NCBI RefSeq assembly: GCF_001511835.1
Contig: NZ_LN997848.1
Location: 496,001-560,000, forward strand
DNA from: Magnetospirillum sp. XM-1
Lineage (GTDB): Bacteria; Pseudomonadota; Alphaproteobacteria; Rhodospirillales; Magnetospirillaceae
Length of the DNA stretch: 64,000 nucleotides
Direction: 5' to 3'
The notes under the pieces are model-generated. The model ran no database searches. It was given only the letters and a program-made list of their open reading frames with translations, and was not told the origin of the DNA. The translations under genes were made by a program, and so were the position numbers. Numbering within the stretch: the stretch's first letter is position 1; the number at the start of each line of letters is the position of its first letter. Shown one piece after another: positions 30,326 through 39,998 of the stretch.

Positions 30326-31251
30326 CAGTGCTTGCCTCCCGCTCCGGCGGCGAACAATTCGCCGGGCACCGTCACCATGTCGAACAGCAGCTTGATGCAG
30401 ACGCCCAGCACCATCAGGGCCAGTAGCGAGCGCAGCTGCTCGCCCTTCAGCTTGACGCCGAAGCGGGCGCCGATCTGGGCGCCGATCACGCCGCCCAGCA
30501 GCAGCAGCAGGGCGAGGACCACGTCCACCGTGTGGTTCATGGTCGATTGCAGGAAGGTGGCGTTGGCGGTGACGAAGATGATCTGGAACAGCGAGGTTCC
30601 CACCACCACCGAGGTTGGCATGCCCAGCAGGTAGATCATGGCGGGCACCATGATGAAGCCGCCGCCGACGCCCATCAGGGCGGCCAGGATGCCGACGAAC
30701 AGGCCGATGGTGGCCGGGACGACGGCGCTGATGTAGAGCTGCGAGCGGCGGAACCGCATCTTGAAGGGCAGGCCGTGCATCCAGCTGTGCTGGTGCTTCT
30801 TGCGCACCGGGATGTTGCCGCCGTTGCGCCTGCTGGCCATCAGCGCCTGGATGCTTTCCACCAGCATCAGCGAGCCGACGATGCCCAGGAAGATGATGTA
30901 GCACAGCGAGATGACCAGATCGATCTGGCCCAGGCCGCGCAGCCATTTGAAGAGATAGACGCCCAGCGTCGAGCCGACGAAGCCGCCCAGGGTCAGGATC
31001 AGCCCCATCTTGACGTCGACGTTGCCGCGCCGCCAATGGGCCAGCACGCCAGACACCGACGAGGCGACGATCTGGTTGGCCTCGGTGCCTACCGCCACGG
31101 TGGGCGGCACGCCCAGGAAGATCAGCAGCGGCGTCATCAGGAAGCCGCCGCCGACCCCGAACAGGCCGGACATGAATCCCACTCCGCCACCCAGCCCTAG
31201 GATGACGAAGACGTTCACCGACATCTCGGCGATGGGAAGGTAGATCTGCAT
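30325..31251 (-). CDS. TSUP (TauE/SafE) family sulfite/sulfonate-type permease
   Basis: A 308-aa inner-membrane protein with about eight helices and the duplicated glycine motifs GFMSGLFGVGGGFLMTPLL and FVGILAALMGVGGGFIMVPA. TSUP members export sulfite or organosulfur compounds or other anions; the substrate here is not readable. Coupled by a one-base overlap to the TIGR02186 gene, then the Usp gene. Confidence 0.88.
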   Translation of the reverse strand: MQIYLPIAEMSVNVFVILGLGGGVGFMSGLFGVGGGFLMTPLLIFLGVPPTVAVGTEANQIVASSVSGVLAHWRRGNVDVKMGLILTLGGFVGSTLGVYLFKWLRGLGQIDLVISLCYIIFLGIVGSLMLVESIQALMASRRNGGNIPVRKKHQHSWMHGLPFKMRFRRSQLYISAVVPATIGLFVGILAALMGVGGGFIMVPAMIYLLGMPTSVVVGTSLFQIIFVTANATFLQSTMNHTVDVVLALLLLLGGVIGAQIGARFGVKLKGEQLRSLLALMVLGVCIKLLFDMVTVPGELFAAGAGGKH

Positions 31252-31364
31252 TCCTTCCGCCCCCTGCCCCTTGCGCTCTCATACGGCGCTTACGGGGTCC
31301 ATTGGTTGTCGCTCCAACCGGGGTATGATGGCAACAGGAATTTTATGGTTTTCTAATGTTCGCC

Positions 31365-32345
31365 CTATTTCAGCGCCGCCAGCAGCTCGGCGGCCTGCAT
31401 GCGCACCCGCAGCGCGCCGTATCCCTGCGCCGCCAGATGATTGGGCAGGACGCTGGAATCGGGGGCGGCGCTCCACACCAGCCAGGGCTTGAGGCGGGCG
31501 CTCGCGGCCAAGTGGTCGACCATGCGGGTCCAGGCTTCCAGCTGGCGGCGGTCGGCCAGCGTCTTCTCGAAATCGCGGCCCAACTCGCGCAGCACGATGG
31601 AATAGGCGTAAAGCCGGCCCTTGTTGCCGTAGAACACGCCGTCCACGCCGAAATCCAGCAGAACCAGATGCCCGGCGGCCAGATGATGGTCGATGGCCTC
31701 GGTGACCTCGTCCAGGTCGCGGATCAGCGCCTCGACGATGGCGACCAGGGCCTCGGGCTTGCGCTCGAATTGCGTGCCGCCCGCCGCCACCATATCGTTG
31801 TAGAGGTCCAGCGAGCGCTGGGCGTTGCGGTACTGCTTCTCGGCCGAGGCGGTGGGCAGCCAGGATTTATGGGTGTCGAACTTCCACACCGTGCCGGGAT
31901 ATTTCAGCAGGCCGGCGGCGTGGTTGAGGTTGACGTCGGCGCCGTTGGGGCCGAAGGCCACGCCCTTCTCGGAATTCAGCGCGCCGACCATGCGGGCCAG
32001 TCCGCCCACCAGACCCAGCTGGAAGGCCGGCATGTCGCGCAGCCAGGCGCCGGGCATGAAGAACGGGTCGTTGGCGTGCCACTTGCTGCCGTCCAGCTCG
32101 CGGGTGATCAGGGCGGCGGTCACCGCCACCCCGCGCGAGCGGGGGGCCGTCACCGTGCCGGCGGCGAAGTCGGGATTGTCGTCCACCTTGCTGATGACCA
32201 GCATGGCCACCGGGAAGACCAGCACCACCACCAGGGCGAAGGCCCACAGCACGAAACGGCGCGACGGATGACGCAGCACCGCGGCGATGCCGGCCAGGGC
32301 GGCGGCGGTGGCGTTCAGCAGGCCTTCGGCGAAGCGCTGGGTCAT
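31365..32345 (-). CDS. DUF2333 family membrane-anchored protein
   Basis: A 326-aa protein with one transmembrane segment (about residues 30-52) and a periplasmic DUF2333 domain ([56 protein letters not shown]). Function unknown. The start overlaps the trpS stop by four bases (ATGA), so it is translated with trpS. Confidence 0.82.
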   Translation of the reverse strand: MTQRFAEGLLNATAAALAGIAAVLRHPSRRFVLWAFALVVVLVFPVAMLVISKVDDNPDFAAGTVTAPRSRGVAVTAALITRELDGSKWHANDPFFMPGAWLRDMPAFQLGLVGGLARMVGALNSEKGVAFGPNGADVNLNHAAGLLKYPGTVWKFDTHKSWLPTASAEKQYRNAQRSLDLYNDMVAAGGTQFERKPEALVAIVEALIRDLDEVTEAIDHHLAAGHLVLLDFGVDGVFYGNKGRLYAYSIVLRELGRDFEKTLADRRQLEAWTRMVDHLAASARLKPWLVWSAAPDSSVLPNHLAAQGYGALRVRMQAAELLAALK

Positions 32346-33340
32346 GGCCGCAGGAATCCGACGATGTCGTAGACGTCCTTGATGATCGGCCGGGCGATGG
32401 CATCGGCCCGCTCGGCGCCCGAACGCAGGATGGCGTCGATGTGGGCGGTATCGGTCATCAGGCGCTTCATCTCGGCGTTGATGGGGCCCAGCACCGAGAC
32501 GGCCAGCTCCACCAGTTCCTTCTTGAAGTCGGAGAACTGACGGCCCTCGAACTGGCTCACCACCTGGGCCTTCTCCTTGTCGGCCAGGGCGGCGTAGATG
32601 CCCAGCAGGTTGGACGCCTCGGGACGGCCTTCCAGGCCTTCCAGGGTGCCGGGCAGCGGCTCGAGGTCGGTCTTGGCCTTCCTGATCTTCAAGGCGATGG
32701 TGTCGGAATCGTCGGTCATGTTGATGCGCGAGTAATCGCTTTCATCCGACTTGCTCATCTTCTTGGCGCCGTCGCGCAAGGACATGATGCGCGCCGCCTC
32801 GGGCGGGATGATGGGCTCGGGCAGCGGAAAGAACTCGACGCCGAAATCGTTGTTGAACTTCTGGGCGGTGTCGCGGGCCAGCTCCAGATGCTGCTTCTGG
32901 TCCTCGCCCACCGGCACGTGGGTGGCCTTGTAGGCCAGGATGTCGGCGCTCATCAGGTTGGGATAGGCGAACAGCCCGACCGAGGCGTTCTCCTTGTGCT
33001 TGCCCGCCTTGTCCTTGAACTGGGTCATGCGGTTCAGCCAGCCCATGCGCGCCACGCAGTTGAAGATCCAGGCCAGCTGGGCGTGGGCCGGAACCGTCGA
33101 CTGGTTGAAGACGATGTGCTTGGCCGGGTCGACGCCGGCGGCGATCATGCCGGCGGTCACTTCCCGGATGTTGCGCGTCAGTTCCTTGGGGTCCTGCCAC
33201 AGCGTGATGGCGTGCATGTCGACGATGCAGAAGACGCACTCGAACTGGTCTTGAAGCCGCACCCAGTTGCGGATGGCGCCCAGGTAATTGCCGAGATGGA
33301 GGTTGCCGGTGGGCTGGACGCCGGAAAAGATGCGGTTCAT
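32342..33340 (-). CDS. trpS: Tryptophan-tRNA ligase
   Basis: A 332-aa class I synthetase. The HIGH-like motif is in [18 protein letters not shown] (residues 6-23), the KMSKS loop in [16 protein letters not shown], and the length fits bacterial TrpRS. The ATG at 33340 (MNRIFSGVQ) matches the family; the longer frame runs into the promoter. Promoter at 33381-33408; DUF2333 follows with a 4-nt overlap. Confidence 0.96.
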   Translation of the reverse strand: MNRIFSGVQPTGNLHLGNYLGAIRNWVRLQDQFECVFCIVDMHAITLWQDPKELTRNIREVTAGMIAAGVDPAKHIVFNQSTVPAHAQLAWIFNCVARMGWLNRMTQFKDKAGKHKENASVGLFAYPNLMSADILAYKATHVPVGEDQKQHLELARDTAQKFNNDFGVEFFPLPEPIIPPEAARIMSLRDGAKKMSKSDESDYSRINMTDDSDTIALKIRKAKTDLEPLPGTLEGLEGRPEASNLLGIYAALADKEKAQVVSQFEGRQFSDFKKELVELAVSVLGPINAEMKRLMTDTAHIDAILRSGAERADAIARPIIKDVYDIVGFLRP

Positions 33341-33380
33341 GACGGGTTTGGACTCCGTTCGAGCGATGATCAGGGGGAGA

Positions 33381-33408
33381 GGTATACTCCCTGCCGGGGC
33401 CAAATCAA
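33381..33408 (-). promoter_or_regulatory. Sigma-70-type promoter for trpS
   Basis: Minus strand TTGATT (33408-33403), 16-nt spacer, TATACC (33386-33381), 41 nt before the trpS start. The -35 element overlaps the murJ stop codon. Confidence 0.6.
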
Positions 33409-34952
33409 CCCCGCTTGCGGCGAACCATACCCTTGATTTCGCCGAGACTCAGCGCGCCCAGCACTTGGGCGGCGGCCAGGAAGGCCAGGGCGCCCAGCAC
33501 CACCAGCCCGGCCAGGATGCCTACCGCCATCAGCTGGCCCTGGGCCAGGGGCCACAGCGCCCATTTGCCCCCCCACAGCACGGCCCCCATCACGGCGCAG
33601 GCGGCGACGATGCGGGGCGCTTTGGACTTCAGGCGCTGATCAAGCGTGAAATAGCCGCGCCGGGCCAGCAGCACGCCCAGGATGGCCACGTTGGCCCAGG
33701 CGGCGATGGCGGTGGCCAGCGCCATGCCCACATGGCCCAGCGGCTTGGCCATGGCGAGGTTGAGGGCGACGTTGAGCACCATGGCCACGCCGGCCACGCG
33801 GACCGGCGTGGAGGTGTCCTCGCGGGCGAAGAAGCCGGGCACCAGCACCTTGACCAGCACATAGGCGGGAAGGCCGATGGCGAAGGCCACCAGGGCGGAC
33901 GCGGTGGCCGCCGTCTCGTTGGGCCCGAAGGAGCCGCGCTCGAACAGCACCCGGATCACCGGCGCGGCGATGACCATCAGCGCCACAGCCGCCGGCAGGG
34001 TCAGCGCCAGACCCAGCTCCATGGCGCGGTTCTGGCTGGTGCGCGCCGCGTCCGCCTCGCCCGCCTTCAGCTGGCGCGACAGGGTGGGGAGCAGGGCGGT
34101 GCCGATGGCGATGCCCACCACGCCCAGCGGCAGCTGGTTCACCCGGTCGGCGTAGTTGAGGTAGCTCACCGCGCCGTCGGCCACGGTGGACGCGATCATG
34201 GTGTTGATCACCAGGTTGACCTGATAGACCCCGGCGCCCACCGCGCCGGGCACGATGCGCTTGAACAACAGCCCGACCTCGGGCGTCAGGCGGGGGCGGG
34301 TCAAGCCCAGCCCCATGCCGACGCGCCGCGCGGCGCGCGACAGCCAGACGAACTGCACCACGCCGGCGGCGAAGGTGCCCCAGGCCATGGCGTGGCCGGC
34401 GGTCTCGGAATAGGGGACCAGGAACCACAGCCCGGCCATGGAGGTGAGGTTCAACAGCACCGGCGTGGCGGCGGCCGCCGCGAAGCGGCCCATGGAGTTC
34501 AGGACTCCGGCCTGCAGGGACACCAGCGAGATGAACAGCAGATAGGGAAAGCAGATGCGCGAGAATTCCACGGCCAGCGCCATCTTGCCCGGCACCGTGT
34601 CGAAGCCCGGCGCCAGGCCGTAGACGGCCCAGGGCATGGCCAGTTCCATCACCGCCACGAACAGGGTCAGCACCAGGGCCATGACCGAGAACGCCTGCTC
34701 GGCGAAGCGGCGCGCCTCCTCGGTTCCCTCGGCGGCCATCTTTCCGGTGAACAGCGGCACGAAGGCGGCGTTGAACGCCCCTTCGGCGAACAGCGAGCGG
34801 AACAGGTTGGGAAAGCGGAAGGCGACGAAGAAGGCGTCGGCCACCGCGCCGGCGCCGAGGAAATGGGCGATCATCATCTCGCGCGCCAAGCCGGTGACGC
34901 GCGACAGCATGGTGAAACCGCCGACCGTGGCGATGGAGCGGAACAGACTCAT
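33405..34952 (-). CDS. murJ: Lipid II flippase MurJ
   Basis: A 515-aa MVF-family membrane protein with about 14 helices. It starts [20 protein letters not shown] and holds the family signatures [42 protein letters not shown] (charged cavity residues) and [20 protein letters not shown]. It moves lipid II across the inner membrane for peptidoglycan synthesis. The ATG at 34952 is the family start. trpS downstream seems to have its own promoter. Confidence 0.95.
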   Translation of the reverse strand: MSLFRSIATVGGFTMLSRVTGLAREMMIAHFLGAGAVADAFFVAFRFPNLFRSLFAEGAFNAAFVPLFTGKMAAEGTEEARRFAEQAFSVMALVLTLFVAVMELAMPWAVYGLAPGFDTVPGKMALAVEFSRICFPYLLFISLVSLQAGVLNSMGRFAAAAATPVLLNLTSMAGLWFLVPYSETAGHAMAWGTFAAGVVQFVWLSRAARRVGMGLGLTRPRLTPEVGLLFKRIVPGAVGAGVYQVNLVINTMIASTVADGAVSYLNYADRVNQLPLGVVGIAIGTALLPTLSRQLKAGEADAARTSQNRAMELGLALTLPAAVALMVIAAPVIRVLFERGSFGPNETAATASALVAFAIGLPAYVLVKVLVPGFFAREDTSTPVRVAGVAMVLNVALNLAMAKPLGHVGMALATAIAAWANVAILGVLLARRGYFTLDQRLKSKAPRIVAACAVMGAVLWGGKWALWPLAQGQLMAVGILAGLVVLGALAFLAAAQVLGALSLGEIKGMVRRKRG

Positions 34953-35030
34953 GGCGGCACTATTGGCGCAACCCTTGGCCGACGCAAGGGGTGATACTAA
35001 GCCGCGATGATCGGAACCGATCACCGCAGC

Positions 35031-35139
35031 GCCCTCACGCGGCGGGCGGGCGCGGTGCGCCCTTGCCTCCCGCGCCATAAGGCGCGCGGCCCCTTGGGCC
35101 TATCCAACCTGCGATGAGTTTTACTCAGCGCAGGTTGGT
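35031..35139 (-). repeat. Dispersed multi-hairpin element, copy 4
   Basis: Plus strand: GCCCTCACGCGGCGGGCG, stem GGGCGC-GGT-GCGCCC, TTGCCTCCC, stem GCGCC-ATAA-GGCGC, stem GGCCC-CTT-GGGCC, TAT, then a perfect 10-bp stem CCAACCTGCG/CGCAGGTTGG. The last arm ends 2 nt from the GNAT stop. Lies between the GNAT gene and murJ. Confidence 0.8.
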
Positions 35140-35140
35140 A

Positions 35141-35644
35141 TTATCCCGCCAGATTCAGCTGGAAGCATTGCTCGGTCACCGGCTTGCCCCAGGTTTCGCC
35201 GGTCAATTCCTGGGTGAGGACGAAGCCCCGGGCCTCGTAGAGGCGCCGGGCCGCGTGTAGGCCGGCGAAGGTCCATAAGTAGACCGAGGCGAAGGCCTTC
35301 TCGCGGCAGAATTCCAGGGCGCAATCCAGCAGGCGCGAGCCCGCCCCCATGCCCTGGCGGTTGGGGTCGACCATGAACCAGCGCAGATGGGCGCCGGCTT
35401 CCGGCCCCTTGGCCCCGTCGATGGCCACCGAACCGATCATGTGCTCGCGCGAGTCCACGGCGCACCACAGCTGGCTGGCGGAGCGATGGCGGTCGCGCAC
35501 GAAGGCGGCCAGCTCGGTGGCCACCTTGGCCTCGAAATAGGGGCCGAAATTCCAGTGGAGCGCGTAATAGCGCGAATGCATGGCGACGATGTCGCCGATG
35601 GCGCCCGGCTGCCATCCCGCCACGATCTCGACGTCGTCCCTCAT
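35141..35644 (-). CDS. GNAT family N-acetyltransferase
   Basis: About 167 aa with the GNAT acetyl-CoA site RWFMVDPNRQGMGAGSRLLD (motif A) and the C-terminal LHAARRLYEARGFVLTQEL. The start at 35644 (MRDDVEIVAGWQ) has GGGAGAG upstream; an upstream codon at 35680 is possible. Acceptor substrate unknown. It follows the iron-related small genes on the same strand. Confidence 0.85.
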   Translation of the reverse strand: MRDDVEIVAGWQPGAIGDIVAMHSRYYALHWNFGPYFEAKVATELAAFVRDRHRSASQLWCAVDSREHMIGSVAIDGAKGPEAGAHLRWFMVDPNRQGMGAGSRLLDCALEFCREKAFASVYLWTFAGLHAARRLYEARGFVLTQELTGETWGKPVTEQCFQLNLAG

Positions 35645-35705
35645 GCCATCTCTCCCGACCGTGCCGGCAAATCCTGACACGGTGGGAGAGAGAAGGCCAC
35701 CGCGA

Positions 35706-35786
35706 CTAAAGCAGCAGAAGGCCGAGAAGCCAGTAGCTGCCGCCGGGTAAGGCTGCGATCAGCAGGTTCTTGGAAAAGTCTTCCAT
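35706..35786 (-). CDS. 26-aa small membrane protein
   Basis: A very short gene: ATG at 35786 follows a strong GAGGAGG site with 5 nt spacing. The peptide has a polar N-terminus (MEDFSKN) and one hydrophobic span (LLIAALPGG then SYWLLGLLLL), so it would insert in the membrane. It lies 101 nt after the cupredoxin gene on the same strand. No family is recognised; it may be a small subunit acting with the iron-related proteins. Evidence is the ribosome site plus membrane-like composition. Confidence 0.5.
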   Translation of the reverse strand: MEDFSKNLLIAALPGGSYWLLGLLLL

Positions 35787-35887
35787 GGCCGCCTCCTCAA
35801 CACGATGCCGGAGAATAACCATACGTGATGGATGGATATTCGCATTCCGGAGGCGGTGATTGCGACGGCTCATCCGTATTAGGGTCT

Positions 35888-36226
35888 TCACCGGGCGATG
35901 ATCATCCCTTTGGCAGTGGCTTCGTGGTACTCGCCGAAGAAGGGGTATTCGCCGGGATCGACCTTGCCCAGCACCACGCGGATCTCGGCGCCGGGAAAGA
36001 CGATCTTTTCGCGCCGGAGCGGCAGGCACTCGAATTCCTCGGGCTCGGAATCCTCGTTCTTGATCAGCAGGACCACCTTGGTCTTGGCGGGGATTTCCAG
36101 CCGCTCGGGAATGAAGCGATGGTCCTTGATGGTCAGCTTGACCAGAACCTCGTCGGCGGCCATTGCGCCGGGGCTCCACAGGGCGAGGAGCAGGGCGGGG
36201 AGGATGAATCGCAGGATGGCGGGCAT
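35888..36226 (-). CDS. Secreted cupredoxin-like protein
   Basis: A 112-aa protein with a signal peptide (MPAILRFILPALLLALWSP, cleaved near AMA) and a cupredoxin_1 domain: KLTIKDHRFIPERLEIPAKT, EFECLPLRREK and YPFFGEYHEATAKGMIIAR. Potential metal ligands are His, Glu, Cys, His and Met residues at these places. Proteins of this type are found in P19/FTR1-type iron uptake clusters (EfeO N-terminal domain-like). It is divergent from the P19 gene with Fur-like dyads between; GGGAG lies upstream of its start. Confidence 0.8.
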   Translation of the reverse strand: MPAILRFILPALLLALWSPGAMAADEVLVKLTIKDHRFIPERLEIPAKTKVVLLIKNEDSEPEEFECLPLRREKIVFPGAEIRVVLGKVDPGEYPFFGEYHEATAKGMIIAR

Positions 36227-36245
36227 GGATGGCTCCCTGAGAATT

Positions 36246-36260
36246 TGCGAGCGACTCGCA
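36246..36260. promoter_or_regulatory. Fur-box-like dyad upstream of the cupredoxin gene
   Basis: TGCGAGCGACTCGCA: perfect TGCGAG/CTCGCA arms around three bases, 20 nt from the cupredoxin start. It resembles the TGC-rich 7-1-7 Fur boxes of alphaproteobacteria and a related dyad sits before the divergent P19 gene. Confidence 0.5.
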
Positions 36261-36334
36261 TTCTCATACTCAAGTCCTAGGGCTTTGTCCAGATTTGGAT
36301 TGCGGGAATTGTTCATTCTCAGCCAACACAATGA

Positions 36335-36348
36335 TTTATCGAGATAAA
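36335..36348. promoter_or_regulatory. AT-rich palindrome in the divergent iron-gene region
   Basis: TTTATCGAGATAAA is a perfect 6-2-6 dyad in the middle of the 261-bp region between the cupredoxin and P19 genes. Candidate operator for an unidentified regulator. Confidence 0.35.
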
Positions 36349-36406
36349 TTTTGCCGTGTGGCGCCCCGCGCGCCCCTCGCCGTAAGCCGGAAGGAAATTA
36401 TGGGTG

Positions 36407-36435
36407 TTGACAGACAAGGCCCCAGGACTTAACCA
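36407..36435 (+). promoter_or_regulatory. Possible promoter of the P19-porin-ferredoxin operon
   Basis: TTGACA (36407-36412) is a perfect -35 hexamer; the -10 at 17 nt spacing (TAACCA) is weak, as expected if an activator or repressor sets its activity. A Fur-like dyad begins 9 nt further on. Confidence 0.4.
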
Positions 36436-36443
36436 AAAGCAAT

Positions 36444-36458
36444 TGCGAGTCACTTGCA
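36444..36458. promoter_or_regulatory. Fur-box-like dyad upstream of the P19 gene
   Basis: TGCGAGTCACTTGCA is a 7-1-7 dyad with one mismatch, followed directly by a partial overlapping repeat (TTGCAGTCGCA). It covers the expected transcription start of the P19 operon, so binding should repress. Confidence 0.5.
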
Positions 36459-36487
36459 GTCGCATTCCCATCCGCGCAGAGGCCCCC

Positions 36488-37051
36488 ATGATCAAACGCC
36501 AGACCCTTCTTCCCGCCCTCGCCGTCATGGCGGGACTGTCCGCCGCTTCCGCCCCGGCCCTGGCGGTGGAGTACCCCATCGGGGCTCCCGAGAACCGCTA
36601 CGGCATGGAGATCGGCGCCGTCTACCTTCAGGCCGTGCGCATGGAGCCCGATGGCATGATGCTGCAGCCCGAGCAGTCGGACATCCACATCGAAGCCGAC
36701 ATCAAGGCGCTGCAGGGCAACCCCAACGGCTACCCGGAAGGCTCTTGGATCCCCTACCTGCTGGTCAAGTACGAGGTTACCAAGGTGGACACCGGTGAGG
36801 TGATCAAGGGCGACATGATGCCCATGGTGGCCAATGACGGCCCCCATTACGGTGACAACATCAAGATGAAGGGCCCGGGCAAGTACAAGGTGAAGTACAC
36901 CATCCTGCCGCCCAACGCCCCGGAGAACGCGTCCGGCAAGCATTACGGCCGCCACACCGACCGCGCCACCGGCGTGCGTCCGTGGTTCCCCGCCTTCTCG
37001 CTGGACTACGAATTCGTCTTCGCCGGTGTCGGCAAGAAGGGCGGCTACTGA
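36488..37051 (+). CDS. P19/FetP/Tp34-type periplasmic iron-binding protein
   Basis: A 187-aa protein with a signal peptide (MIKRQTLLPALAVMAGLSAA, cleaved near ALA) and the P19 immunoglobulin-like fold. Metal-site residues of the family are visible: Met/Glu in YGMEIGAVYLQAV, His/Glu in SDIHIEADI, Met and His in GDMMPMVANDGPHYGDN, and His in SGKHYGRHTD. Such proteins bind Cu and Fe and support high-affinity iron uptake, usually with an FTR1 or FetM permease. First gene of a three-gene operon; the start is the ATG at 36488. Confidence 0.88.
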   Translation: MIKRQTLLPALAVMAGLSAASAPALAVEYPIGAPENRYGMEIGAVYLQAVRMEPDGMMLQPEQSDIHIEADIKALQGNPNGYPEGSWIPYLLVKYEVTKVDTGEVIKGDMMPMVANDGPHYGDNIKMKGPGKYKVKYTILPPNAPENASGKHYGRHTDRATGVRPWFPAFSLDYEFVFAGVGKKGGY

Positions 37052-38511
37052 TGAAGAGCCGTTTCCTCACCACGGCGGCCGCGATCGGGATGATCGCCGC
37101 CGCCCCGGCCTGGGCCGCTCCGGCCAAGGACCCGTCCACCGCCGAGCTGTTGGCCGAGATCAAGCGTCTGGCCAACCGCGTCGAGGAGCTGGAGCGCAAG
37201 AAGACCGTCGCCACCGACACCGAGCAGCGCATCGAGAAGCTGGAGAGCCATAACGCCGCGGTGGAAAAGGCCCTGGACCAGGACACCATCAGCGAGACCG
37301 AGCCCCAGATCGCCGCCCGCGTCAAGGCCGCCGAGACCGACGTGCTGTCCTACAAGAAGGGCAAGAAGATTCTCGACGCGCTGGGCGACGTCAAGGTGGG
37401 CGCCGGCATGACCATGGTCGGCCAAAATCTGGTGGGCCAGCAGCTGGACAAGGAAAGCCAGCTCAACTGGCGCGGCGACGTGACGGTCACCCTGCCCGGC
37501 GGCAAGGTCGGCGCGTCCAAGGGCACCATCTTCACCCATGTGCGCATGGGCCAGGGCCGTGGCGTCCAGGCGGTGAACAATTCGTTCTCGTCGCCCAACG
37601 CCACCGCCTTCCAGCGTCCCGACGCCAACACCTCCGACGCCGCCATCGACTTGGTGCAGGCGTGGTACCAGCTGGACGTCCCGACCACCAAGACCAGCCG
37701 CATGGAGTTCACCATCGGCAAGATGGACCCCTTCGTGTTCTTCGATCAGAACACGGTGGCCGCCGACGAGACCCGCTACTTCATGAACCAGGCGCTGGTC
37801 CACAATCCGCTGCTGGACGCCGGCGGCGACGTGGGCGTCGACGGCCTGGGCTTCACGCCCGGCCTGCGCGTCGCCTATGTCAACGAGACCGACAAGTCCC
37901 AGGTCTGGCGCCTGCAGGCGGCGATCCTGGAAACCGGCGACGGCGCCGCCTTCCAGAATTCCACCGACTTCCCCTTCCGCATCGTCCAGGCGGAAACCAC
38001 CCAGCGCTTCTTCGGCGGCCTGGAGGGCAACTACCGCATCTATGGCTGGATGAACGACCGCGCCACCGACTTCAACAACAAGCGGGCCAAGCATGCCGGC
38101 ATCGGCATCAGCCTCGACCAGAAGGTGGACGACTACATCACCTTGTTCAGCCGCTACGGCTACGAGGTGAAGGGCAACCCCCGCTTCGACCAGAGCCTGA
38201 GCATCGGCGGCGAGATCGGCGGGTCCTATTGGGGCCGCGGCACCGACGGGTTGGGCATGGCCCTGGTGGCGTCCCACGTCAACAAGAAGTTCCGCGAGCA
38301 GTCGGCGACGCTGGACAACGACAACGACGGCACTCCGGATTTCGGCTACAAGGCCCTGTCCTTCGAGCAGCTGGCGGAAATCTACTACCGCTACCGCCTG
38401 ACCCCCAATTTCGAAATGACTCCGGACTTCCAGGTCATCCGCCATCCCGGCGGCGACCCGTCCAGCGCCGTGGTCTACGCTTTGGGGTTGAGAGGGCAGT
38501 TGACGTATTAA
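37051..38511 (+). CDS. Outer-membrane porin with N-terminal coiled coil
   Basis: A 486-aa protein with signal peptide (MKSRFLTTAAAIGMIAAAPA), a coiled coil (TAELLAEIKRLANRVEELER, about residues 28-75) and a beta-rich domain ending in aromatic LRGQLTY, the usual outer-membrane C-terminus. It resembles carbohydrate-selective OprB-like or phosphate-type porins seen in iron clusters. The start shares one base with the P19 stop (TGATG), so it is coupled to P19 and probably admits its substrate. Confidence 0.82.
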   Translation: MKSRFLTTAAAIGMIAAAPAWAAPAKDPSTAELLAEIKRLANRVEELERKKTVATDTEQRIEKLESHNAAVEKALDQDTISETEPQIAARVKAAETDVLSYKKGKKILDALGDVKVGAGMTMVGQNLVGQQLDKESQLNWRGDVTVTLPGGKVGASKGTIFTHVRMGQGRGVQAVNNSFSSPNATAFQRPDANTSDAAIDLVQAWYQLDVPTTKTSRMEFTIGKMDPFVFFDQNTVAADETRYFMNQALVHNPLLDAGGDVGVDGLGFTPGLRVAYVNETDKSQVWRLQAAILETGDGAAFQNSTDFPFRIVQAETTQRFFGGLEGNYRIYGWMNDRATDFNNKRAKHAGIGISLDQKVDDYITLFSRYGYEVKGNPRFDQSLSIGGEIGGSYWGRGTDGLGMALVASHVNKKFREQSATLDNDNDGTPDFGYKALSFEQLAEIYYRYRLTPNFEMTPDFQVIRHPGGDPSSAVVYALGLRGQLTY

Positions 38512-38550
38512 ATGATGCGAATGCATCTCATTGGTATTATCAATATCAGC

Positions 38551-38581
38551 CATGCCCGGTCCCAATGCCGGGCATGGCTTC
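38551..38581 (+). terminator. Strong hairpin between porin and 4Fe-4S gene
   Basis: GCCATGCCCGG-TCCCAAT-GCCGGGCATGGC forms an 11-bp stem but has no T tract, and lies 16 nt before the next start. It may partly terminate or process the operon transcript. Just upstream, GATGC-GAAT-GCATC (38515-38528) is a small dyad. Confidence 0.5.
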
Positions 38582-38596
38582 ACCTTTGAGGACCGC

Positions 38597-39964
38597 ATGA
38601 ACAGCCTGACACCCGTCCGCCCACCCGCCTTGGCCGTTATCGGCCATTTCCTGGCCCGCCACTCCCGGCTGATCCAGGCGGTGCAATGGCTGATGGTGGT
38701 CGTCTATCTGGTCCTGGTCACCCTGCCGGCCTTCCTGCCGGTGCCCGACGATTCCAAGCATATCTGGGACGATCTGGTGCTGTTCGCCCAGTTCGCCTTC
38801 TGGGGCGTGTGGTGGCCCTTCGTCATGGTCAGCATGGTGGTCATGGGCCGCGCCTGGTGCGGCCTGTTCTGCCCCGAGGGCACCATGACCGAATGGGTCA
38901 GCCGCCACGGTCTGGGCCGCGCCATCCCCGCCTGGCTGCGCTGGAAGGGCTGGCCCTTCGTCGCCTTCGTCTGCACCACAATCTACGGCCAGATGATCAC
39001 GGTCTATGAATATCCCAAGGCGGCGCTGCTGATCCTGGGGGCCTCGACGGTGATGGCGTTGGGCATCGGTCTGGTCTACGGCCGGGGCAAAAGGGTGTGG
39101 TGCCGCTATCTCTGCCCGGCCAGCGGCGTGTTCTCGCTGCTGTCGCGCCTGGCGCCCGTTCATTTCCGCGTCGATGCGCAAGCGTGGAAGGCGGCGCCGC
39201 GCACCCATGCGGTGGATTGCGCCACCCTGGTGGACGTGCGCGCCATGACCGGCGGCGGCTCGTGCCACAATTGCGGCCGCTGCTCGGGCCACCGGGGCGC
39301 GGTGGAACTGGCGCCCCGCCTGCCGGGATCGGAGATCGCCGACCTTCCCGCCCGCGAGGTGTCGCCCTGGGACATCGTCCTGCTGCTGTTCGGGGTGATG
39401 GGCGTGGCCAGCGGAGCGTTCCAGTGGTCGGCCTCGCCGGTGTTCATCGCGCTGAAGCAGGGGCTGGCCAAGATCCTGGTGGAACACGACATCCTGTTCC
39501 CCATGACCGAGACCCTGCCCTGGTGGCTCTTGACCAATTCCGACGAGACCGGCGAGGTCTTCACCCTGCTGGACGGCTTTTGCATCCTGGCCTACATGGG
39601 CGGCGCGGCGCTGCTGTTCGGTTTGATCGGACTGGCCGGGCTGGGGCTGAGCGCCCGGGCGCTGGGCCGGCCCGAGCTCCTTTGGCGCCTGGGTTACGCC
39701 CTGGTGCCGGCCGGGGCGGCGGGGCTGATCGTCGGGCTGTCGGCCATGACGCTGACCCAGCTCACCGCCGAGGGCGTCTTCCTCGCCTGGGTTCCCGACG
39801 CCCGCGCCGGAGTGCTGGCGGTGGGGCTGGCCTGGAGCGCCTTGCTGCTGTGGCGTTCGATGCCGGCGGTTTCCCTGGCCCGCCGCCTGGCCGCCTGGCC
39901 GTTGGGGCTGGCCGGAGCCTTCGCCCAGATCGGCATGTGGGGGGTGTTCTTCTTCGTCTGGTAG
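38597..39964 (+). CDS. NapH/CcoG-like 4Fe-4S membrane protein
   Basis: A 455-aa inner-membrane protein with about 8 helices and ferredoxin-type Cys motifs: [23 protein letters not shown] and [11 protein letters not shown]. Such proteins pass electrons across the membrane; in P19-type iron clusters a NapH-like protein is thought to reduce ferric iron. Start at 38597 with GAGGA upstream; the frame continues further 5' through the hairpin, which is not coding. No FTR1-type permease is in this window. Confidence 0.85.
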   Translation: MNSLTPVRPPALAVIGHFLARHSRLIQAVQWLMVVVYLVLVTLPAFLPVPDDSKHIWDDLVLFAQFAFWGVWWPFVMVSMVVMGRAWCGLFCPEGTMTEWVSRHGLGRAIPAWLRWKGWPFVAFVCTTIYGQMITVYEYPKAALLILGASTVMALGIGLVYGRGKRVWCRYLCPASGVFSLLSRLAPVHFRVDAQAWKAAPRTHAVDCATLVDVRAMTGGGSCHNCGRCSGHRGAVELAPRLPGSEIADLPAREVSPWDIVLLLFGVMGVASGAFQWSASPVFIALKQGLAKILVEHDILFPMTETLPWWLLTNSDETGEVFTLLDGFCILAYMGGAALLFGLIGLAGLGLSARALGRPELLWRLGYALVPAGAAGLIVGLSAMTLTQLTAEGVFLAWVPDARAGVLAVGLAWSALLLWRSMPAVSLARRLAAWPLGLAGAFAQIGMWGVFFFVW

Positions 39965-39971
39965 GGTAGGA

Positions 39972-39994
39972 TTCCCCCAGGCAATACGGGGGAA
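39972..39994 (+). promoter_or_regulatory. Hairpin pairing the pgi ribosome-binding site
   Basis: TTCCCCC (39972-39978) pairs perfectly with GGGGGAA (39988-39994), which is the Shine-Dalgarno sequence of pgi (ATG at 39999). A 9-nt loop separates them. In the RNA this would hide the ribosome site. Confidence 0.55.
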
Positions 39995-39998
39995 CCTG

